A DNA stretch of 64,000 bases from Gracilaria domingensis (taxonomy: Eukaryota > Rhodophyta > Florideophyceae > Gracilariales > Gracilariaceae), in contig VCMS01000092.1 of the NCBI GenBank assembly GCA_022539475.1, positions 1-64,000 of the forward strand. Direction: 5' to 3'. A program made the translations under genes and the position numbers. Positions 58,162 to 64,000 of this stretch are shown here, piece by piece (the stretch's first letter is position 1; the number at the start of each line of letters is the position of its first letter). The notes under the pieces are model-generated. The model was not told where the DNA came from. It made no database searches and saw only the letters and a program-made list of their open reading frames with translations.

Positions 58162-59651
58162 ATGGATAATAACAAGGTTCGAATGGCGCTCAATCCCCTT
58201 CGATCTGAAGTCGTACCATTGCATGGCGCAGTAACCAGTTACAAGTGGGGGAAACAGGGACGTACCTCACTCGCCGCCTTCTTGAACGCTCACAACAAGC
58301 TGACTCCAACAGACCCTGATAAACCATACAGCGAATTCATTCTGAGCTCTCAAGTGCCGCACCAAACTACTATTGCCTCAACGCCTTCACTCTCTTTGTT
58401 AGATTTTATCCAGTCACAGGTCATAGAAGTTGATCCCACCGCTGTTCGCTTCTATCAACGTTTGCATAATCAAGGAGTACCTTACATTCTCAAAATTGTA
58501 TCCGTAGCGTATCCGCAACCTTTACGTGTTCATCCCGATGCCGAAACCTCTGAAACTTTGGCCGAGGAACTTGGATTTGAGAATCCTAACGAACGACCTG
58601 CAATGCTCGTGGCTCTAAGCCAAGTTGACCTTCTGTTCGGATTTCAAAGCGCAGCCAATATTGTTTCGGAGCTACTGCGAGTTCCAGAGTTTACAGAAGC
58701 CGTTGGTCGTTCTCAAGCGGAGGATTTCGTGCGTCGCGTCAAGTCGAAAGTCGCTTCTCCAAATCTTATCAAGCGACTTATCATGGGCATGCTCGGAAGA
58801 GCAGTGGAAATAATTGATTGCCTCGCCCAAGCGACCGCGCGCTTGCGGAAGATGCCAAAGGACGCTGTGACTGAGAATGATGTATGTTTCATGTCTCTCC
58901 AGGAATTGTACCCAGTTGATCCAATGTGCTTTGCAGTGTACTTTCTTAACCGGGTTAAAATGTCGGAGGGAAATGCTATCTTCATCCACGAGAATGAGCC
59001 GTATTGTGTGCTAAACGGAGACTTTATCGAAGCCAGCACCAGCAGCGACGCCACGGTTGTTGGAGGTTTGACGGATGAGGAAACACATCCTAACATATTT
59101 GCTCACTGCCTGAGCTACGACGACTCCCCTGTTGAAGTAAGTGCAAATCTTAAACGATGCCGTCAGCATCTTTATCTTGTTCTAACAAAATCCTGCTTTG
59201 CATCTGAACTATGCGGTGTCTGGCTTGTAATAGATTTCTGACGGGGAGCGAGTCAGCGAATACAGCATATCATATGTGCCACCAGTTTCCCACTTTCAGC
59301 TTCTTGATTTCAGACTGCCAGGAGGTATCTCGCAGCAAATGGTAGAAACAAGGTACGTTCTCCTGTGGAAAATTGCAGATCCCCAAGACTTGAAAGCTAT
59401 GATGCTAACATGTTTCCCTCGTTCGCAGCGCTCCATCTGTTATTGTCGTTCTTGCCGGCACAGGCTATATTGCCATTGACTCTGGAAAGATTCTAATGCC
59501 GCTGCGTACAGGCTCTCTGTATTACTTGAGTCCCCAGACGTCGCTTTTGGTTTCGTCACAGAAAGATTCATTGACTCCACTTCGATTCTTTCAGATTGGT
59601 GTGAACGAATCCGCCGCTCCATCTCGATCGTCTTCATGTTCGATAATGTAG
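58162..59651 (+). CDS. Mannose-6-phosphate isomerase homologue, probable pseudoenzyme (three exons)
   Basis: Coding exons are 58162-59136, 59234-59352 and 59429-59651 (438 residues). The introns are 97 bp (GTAAGT...TAG) and 76 bp (GTACGT...CAG), and both keep frame. The fold is clearly the type I isomerase that links fructose-6-phosphate and mannose-6-phosphate (GVPYILKIVSVA, ILKIV, DPMCFAVYFLNRVKMSEGNAIFIHENEP, SYDDSPVE, FQLLDFRLPG). Yet the metal and active-site positions are changed. The QVHP Gln is Arg (R122), the HKPEM Glu is Ala (A147), the NEPHAY His is Tyr (Y281) and the catalytic Arg of VVRAGLT is Gly (G301); only the His of VHP (H124) remains. PYAELWMGTHP is also lost (PYSEFILSSQVP). 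The first ATG was chosen; GTG lies upstream. Confidence 0.82.
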
Positions 59652-59883
59652 GCCGACGCTAATCCCTCTCTTTTCTAACTGTTTGGGATATGCGAAATAT
59701 TCCTGCTTCACAATCAAACACTGCACAACACAGTATGTTAGTTTACACAAAGAAAACTTGTTGGCGGATGACGATCAGGTTCGTTATCGATATGGAAGTA
59801 AGGTCCAATAGGTTTAGAGCTTGATGCTTTATAATGTTAGTGTTCGACTAGAGTTGAATAACAGTTTAGCTGTTATGAATACT

Positions 59884-61019
59884 TCATAGAACTCCTGGTC
59901 TCATGCCCTCCATTTCATATAGCAAGAGTTGCTTGCGAAGAGAAGGGTCCCCGCTCATGTCGTTGACCACGCGTAACGGTTCATCGAAGCGGTATGGAGC
60001 ACGGCGAACGTTCACGTGCCCGCTCTTGCTGGCCGATCCAGGATTATGTGCCACATTGGGAAAGTTCGGGACAATGGCATACTTCGTTTTCGATTTTCTT
60101 AAAGACTTCATCAACTTCCACGCACGTTGTGGGGAAAATACCCCAATCCATACCACACGAAAGCCAAATCGGCCGTTGGATGCTTTGATGCCCATACATG
60201 GGGATCCATTACCACAGTAGCTGAACTATATTCCTTGTATTGAAGGATTGCAGTTACAAGGTAGTCGTCATCAGGCACCACACAACGATAATGGAACCCC
60301 GGGACTTCAAATTCAAGGATCTTCAAGAGCTCTGGCATCCAAATTGTGCTTCCCGTACAGGGAACATCAATCACACTAGTAATCTTGTGAGTCTTGATCA
60401 ATCTATACACCATAAACGAGAGATGAGTGATGTTATCGGCTTTGAATAGATGAGTATTCTCCGAGTTTCTCTGAACACCATGAAATTCCACATGTGGTCT
60501 ATGAATGGAAGACGCAACCTTGTTCTCATCACGACCAGACCTCCGGTTCTTCAGGGCTAACGCTCGTTCTCGCTTTCTTAATGAGTCTTCGATGGCTTTT
60601 GCATGTGCTCTCTTTTCAAACTCCTCGACGTTGTAGGCTGCACCTTGAACTTGAAGCTCGTGCCGCTTAGCTTGTTTTGTCTTGAACCTTGAGTTTTGCG
60701 AAACCCGGGGTTCCTTTCTTTCTCCCTTGGATTCATTCTTTTTTATCTTTGAGTGCTGAGATACGGGGTGAACGGTCATTCTGACTGAAGACTTGGACAT
60801 CCTTTTCACTCCATTGTGGACTAAATCAGTAGACTTCACGTTCTTGACACCACTATTCGATGGAACAGGAATGCTTCTGGAATCTATGACCTCTGTCATG
60901 AAGGCCTCCGAGAGAAAAAGACATACCGTGAGAATTCCAGCGATGCTATACAGGGTGAACTTCGTGCCCCACCAAAGGCACCTCAAATGAGTATATCTAG
61001 ATGTCCTTCTCCCTGCCAT
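59884..61019 (-). CDS. Type II membrane protein with a methyltransferase-like domain (frame break)
   Basis: From the ATG at 61019, residues about 12-35 form a signal anchor (TKFTLYSIAGILTVCLFLS) after a basic tail. A Lys/Arg-rich stem follows. The lumenal part has SVIDVPCTGSTIWMPELL, which fits the SAM-binding motif I of class I methyltransferases of the DVPCGD type. The frame then ends at 60111, while the next frame (60195-59884) carries on the same kind of sequence (AWKLMKSLRKSKTKYAIVPNF to the stop at 59884). A one-base indel near 60115-60135 explains this; it could be a read error or real decay. A Golgi sugar or glycan methyltransferase is a guess. Confidence 0.55.
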
Positions 61020-61050
61020 AGCTTGTTGAAGATAGCAGCAAGGAGATAAG

Positions 61051-61075
61051 AAGAAAGAAAGAAAGAAAGAAAGAA
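61051..61075. repeat. GAAA microsatellite
   Basis: About six tandem AAAG units lie in the 5' leader of the methyltransferase-like gene. They create a spurious Phe/Leu/Ser-rich N-terminal extension if an upstream start is used. Confidence 0.85.
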
Positions 61076-61487
61076 GACCTTTCGCAGAGCCAACTGGAGG
61101 CAGCATGCAGGAGAATGCCTGCTATTCTATCACCGTACAACCACAACTTCTAGGTGCCTCCTGCTGAAGTTTGTCTACATCGTCTCTTTTGTGTAAACAC
61201 ATCAATGCTAACAGGCATGGAAGTACGAACAACAATTCATCTGTTCGCTTTATAGTAGAATGCACTTGAAAATGAAGGTATCTACGTTGCAAAAGTGCTC
61301 CGTGATTCTGCTTTCTTCCGCTCAGTGAATTGTTTCTCGTATTTCATAACCATTCAAATATGTGTTTGCGGAAAACGCGAAAGGGCGAGTGGCATACAAA
61401 ACTGAGATCTGATAAAAGCCTGCGATCTTTCGGAGAGCGGAGCACGTAAACACGCCGTTTGCACAGCACCAAATCACCACTGGACAT
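61076..61487. other. Intergenic region
   Basis: About 410 bp lie between the methyltransferase-like gene and the end of the NDUFA2 gene. No feature is recognised. Confidence 0.4.
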
Positions 61488-62041
61488 CTAGACGACGTCT
61501 GCGAGTTTAAAGATATCCCCCCCGATGCCGCTTCCAACTCTACTGTTCACGACAGTTGCAGCGGCTTCAAATTCTTTCACAATGCCCAAAATCTGATCGG
61601 CGGTCAAATTCGACGTCCGCTTCACATCGTACACACCACGAGCTATTATGGAAAGGAAATGTTCAGTCAATGGAATGCAGAATCATGAAGTAGTGAGCAT
61701 CTCCCGGATGTTCCCACTTACCGTACCGGGCAGCAATATGAGGCTCAACACCATCTGCGGGTCTAGCATAGATAGGGAGCCCAGGATTCAAAGCTTTAAG
61801 GTCTGCGTAGTGGTTCTTCAGAAACTCCCTGTCGCGTATCGGGTCGAGAAGCAATCCGCATTCCGTTAGCATGTATTATTGGGATTATTAAGGGTCTTGG
61901 GAGACTAGATGCACAAAGCAACATGCAACATGCGTCTCTGAATACTTATTCTTACCGTGTCCCGACGCTTGATGGGGAGTTGGTGCAGTAAACGACTCTA
62001 AGTTCGTTAAGACTAGTGGAAAGCCTTGCTCGCCAACTCAT
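61488..62041 (-). CDS. NADH dehydrogenase (complex I) B8 subunit, NDUFA2 (three exons)
   Basis: Coding exons are 62041-61956, 61828-61722 and 61642-61488, giving 115 residues. The introns are 127 bp and 79 bp, each GTAAG...AG, the first with a CTAAC branch site, and the frame is kept throughout. The protein is an accessory subunit of mitochondrial complex I with a thioredoxin-like L51/S25/CI-B8 fold. Family signs are LNELRVVYCTNSPSSVGTREFLKNHYADLKALNPGLPIYAR, then VEPHIAARYARG, then LTADQI. The C-terminus is about 20 residues longer than in mammals. The first exon is too short to stand out as an open frame, so the gene is easily missed. Confidence 0.9.
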
Positions 62042-62153
62042 GGTGATCTCTGCTTGATAAACTGACGTTCGCGATGCCTGCTTCTACGTTGATGTTGTTG
62101 ATCAGGTGAAGAGAACAATCTCTGGTTTGCGAGTTCGAGGCAGTTTTGGCTGT

Positions 62154-62474
62154 TCAGATTGCAGAAAGATAATTAAAACATAAAACCAGAATTGCGTTTT
62201 TAAAAGCTCCTCCAGCCTTTCTTGTGTACCCTTTTATGTATGACACAAGTGCGTAGTAAACGTACAAACCACTCAAACGTTGCGGAAGTCTTGCAGGAGT
62301 TCCAGTCCTGGCCCCCGTTCGTACCTTCAGTACCAAAGGTACCGCCGTACCGAACGCTTCAGTGGGTTCGAGAGGGTTCCTGTTCAACAACAACCCACTA
62401 ATTCTATACCTTCCCGCATCCAAACGCGCTACATCGAAAGCCTGCTTTAGATTTGGCTCTCGCCAGGTGCCCAT
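62154..62474 (-). CDS. Hypothetical small protein with a C-terminal hydrophobic segment
   Basis: This ATG frame has 106 codons, 112 bp upstream of the NDUFA2 start on the same strand. The C-terminal half reads SGLYVYYALVSYIKGYTRKAGGAFKNAILVLCFNYLSAI. It is a Tyr-rich amphipathic part, then a Gly pair, then a probable membrane span. This faintly recalls ATP synthase subunit f, but I cannot support that call. It could also be a non-coding upstream region. Confidence 0.3.
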   Translation of the reverse strand: MGTWREPNLKQAFDVARLDAGRYRISGLLLNRNPLEPTEAFGTAVPLVLKVRTGARTGTPARLPQRLSGLYVYYALVSYIKGYTRKAGGAFKNAILVLCFNYLSAI

Positions 62475-62809
62475 CGCAACTGTGGGATTTTCTCGAAAGG
62501 AAATCAGGAAGGCCGTTGTCCCAAAAGAGGTCTCTTGCAATCAACTGTATCCAATTCGACAGTCGTCAAAAGTTAAGGTTCAAGGTCTCTTCTTGGAAGT
62601 TGTCAGGTATTGCACTGAGGAACGAATTCGTCCCTAGGGGGAAAGTCGAGGCGTGGATCCCGCCTAGAAGAAGGACTCGTTTTGTTGGACCTGGACATGA
62701 TTCAGCGCTCGCGAATGTAGGAAAGATCCTGTCCGCCTCGTTATATCTTTATCATTGCCCACGTATATATATCCTCGTTTTGCATTCTGCCATGTGACGA
62801 TAATAGTTC
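62475..62809. other. Upstream region of the 319-residue gene
   Basis: These 335 bp include an alternating TATATATA at about 62764-62771, 38 bp before the ATG of the next gene, which may serve as a TATA box. Nothing else is recognised. Confidence 0.35.
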
Positions 62810-63769
62810 ATGAGCAAATCCAATAGCATGATTCAGGAGAAGGAGTACGTATCCTTTCTCTCATTTGATCATGATTTGAAGCTGAAATGGAGCGTTTCTA
62901 TTCCGCACAATGTTGCGGAAGATTTCATCCTTGAAAAAGTACACCTGTTTCTTGCCTCTGTTTCGATCTCTTCAGCGGTTTTCAAGCCGTATTATGTTGA
63001 TCCTTTTGCAGATTCTGGGTCAGACGGTACTAAAGAAACTTCTAGAGCTACCTATGTCAATTGCGAGGATAACACAATGATAGTTGCCAAGCAGATTGAA
63101 CAAGGTTCTAATGAATGGCATGGTTTTATCGTCAATCCATCATATATTGTCAGTGAGCAAGTAATTTTACCAATGATTGACGCGTTTGAGCAAGCCGCGG
63201 AGTACCTCGTAGGGAAAGTCGCCGACAAACGCATGCAATTCTTGAACCTCTCAGAAAGTGTCCGAAGACTGTACGGCAGTGACAACTGGTGGAGAGAGAA
63301 GTCGCTTTTTCTTCATTTACGAGATGGTCTTATCAATTTAGGAAATTGTCATTTCAAGGAAGTAGAAGCATGCTCAAATGAGGAGAAACCGGAAACGCAT
63401 ACGCGCCTTTCGAGCACCGGAGCCCTAACCAAACTTAAAAGTGTATTGTTTCGGTGGCACCCTTGCGTTCCGTCCATCTGGGTTGCTTCATCATCTAACG
63501 AGCGAGTTTACTATGATAATATGACAATTGGCGAAACAAAAATACTTTCGTGGTACCACGATTCTGTCTATTCCATCGGAAACCGTGAACGACGACAATA
63601 CTACGTTGAGATTGCCCCAGATGAGACTGTTCGATTATGGTTTAGACATCGTGATTGGTTAACAATAATACAGTTTACAACGGACAAGTCCTTTTCGTTG
63701 ACAATGCCGAGGGCAGTGCACCGTGCCGCAAACGGACTAATGGATGAAGTAACTAAAAGTCAGAGATGA
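62810..63769 (+). CDS. Hypothetical protein
   Basis: The product has 319 residues from an ATG in one open frame. It is not recognised. The composition is that of a folded, soluble protein rich in aromatics (WSVSIPHNVAEDFILEKVHLFLASVSISS, HRDWLTIIQFTTDKSF), with no signal peptide or membrane span. The alternating hydrophobic pattern suggests a mostly beta fold in the second half. A short ATG frame follows at 63777-63983 (68 codons, helical) and might be a further exon. Confidence 0.55.
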   Translation: MSKSNSMIQEKEYVSFLSFDHDLKLKWSVSIPHNVAEDFILEKVHLFLASVSISSAVFKPYYVDPFADSGSDGTKETSRATYVNCEDNTMIVAKQIEQGSNEWHGFIVNPSYIVSEQVILPMIDAFEQAAEYLVGKVADKRMQFLNLSESVRRLYGSDNWWREKSLFLHLRDGLINLGNCHFKEVEACSNEEKPETHTRLSSTGALTKLKSVLFRWHPCVPSIWVASSSNERVYYDNMTIGETKILSWYHDSVYSIGNRERRQYYVEIAPDETVRLWFRHRDWLTIIQFTTDKSFSLTMPRAVHRAANGLMDEVTKSQR

Positions 63770-63776
63770 CCACTGG

Positions 63777-63983
63777 ATGGCCAAGCAGCTAGCTACTGCA
63801 GGTTTCACAATGTTCGTGTCGGAAATGGTCTGTATGAGCATTCATGTATTATGGCGTTACTTAGAGCACGACGTCACCTCGCCCGCAGCGAATGCTGCTC
63901 AAGAAAGAATTCAATCACTGCACTGGGACCAGTTGACTTCGGAGCAGTTGCCACTATTGCAAGTATCTGCTGCTTGTCTTTGA
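63777..63983 (+). CDS. Short open frame, possibly the tail of the preceding gene
   Basis: These 68 codons start seven bases after the stop of the 319-residue protein. The translation (MFVSEMVCMSIHVLWRYLEHD, then AANAAQERIQSLHWDQL) is helical and not random-looking. It may be a separate small gene or an exon. No family is recognised. Confidence 0.25.
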   Translation: MAKQLATAGFTMFVSEMVCMSIHVLWRYLEHDVTSPAANAAQERIQSLHWDQLTSEQLPLLQVSAACL

Positions 63984-64000
63984 AACCGTTGGCAATGAGG

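Noticed and set aside
62360-62385. GGTTCGAG word suggesting a tRNA B box
   Set aside because: No A box at the right distance and no cloverleaf pairing; no tRNA or rRNA gene was found anywhere in the window.
1-64000. CRISPR arrays, bacterial operons or riboswitches
   Set aside because: No regularly spaced repeats, no Shine-Dalgarno pattern; gene structure is eukaryotic throughout.

Overview
The window looks like a nuclear contig from a red alga (Rhodophyta), most likely a multicellular one. The reasons are: eukaryotic genes of 4 to 8 kb with no introns, packed head-to-head and tail-to-tail; very small introns (49-127 bp) only in a few short genes; a homomeric acetyl-CoA carboxylase without a transit peptide; nuclear genes with algal-type plastid leaders (protoporphyrinogen oxidase, a FAS1 protein, a fructosamine kinase); a type II Golgi GT31 glycosyltransferase; and an NB-ARC/WD40 receptor-like protein. 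GC content is near 50% by eye. The species is an inference; no rRNA or organelle marker is present.

Layout. 1-15200 is a nest of mobile DNA. It opens with the end of one LTR element that runs off the left edge (LTR about 28-860). A PIF/Harbinger DNA transposon follows, with its transposase on + and its Myb/SANT partner on -. Its transposase gene is cut by a young Ty3/gypsy chromodomain element (2236-14168, minus strand, 763-bp LTRs, 5-bp target duplication CTTAG). 16263-22811 holds a GT31 glycosyltransferase and two unrecognised genes. 23600-34237 is a chromosome-biology block: a CZIB-like zinc protein, a NUMOD3 protein, a monopolin Csm1/TITAN9-like protein, a RAD54B-like translocase and a large Treslin-like protein. 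Two of the intergenic promoters there carry the same 12-base E2F-type site. 34402-44778 has a fructosamine-3-kinase and cytosolic acetyl-CoA carboxylase; the latter is interrupted by a duplicated, deletion-riddled stretch that looks like an assembly fault. 45965-49720 is an NLR-like STAND protein (helical N-terminus, NB-ARC, about ten WD repeats). 50662-62041 is a dense run of housekeeping genes: rhomboid protease, MOCS1A/MoaA, protoporphyrinogen oxidase, tRNA pseudouridine synthase, FAS1 protein, LSm7, a mannose-6-phosphate isomerase homologue that has lost most catalytic residues, a membrane-anchored methyltransferase-like protein and the complex I subunit NDUFA2. The right end has an unrecognised 319-residue protein.

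How parts relate. RAD54B, the Csm1-like and the Treslin-like genes, with shared E2F-type sites, suggest an S-phase/meiosis co-expression group. The GT31 enzyme, the methyltransferase-like protein and the isomerase-like protein could touch cell-wall galactan and nucleotide-sugar metabolism, but nothing in the sequence links them directly. Spliced models for LSm7, NDUFA2 and the isomerase-like gene were built by hand from splice sites and keep frame throughout.
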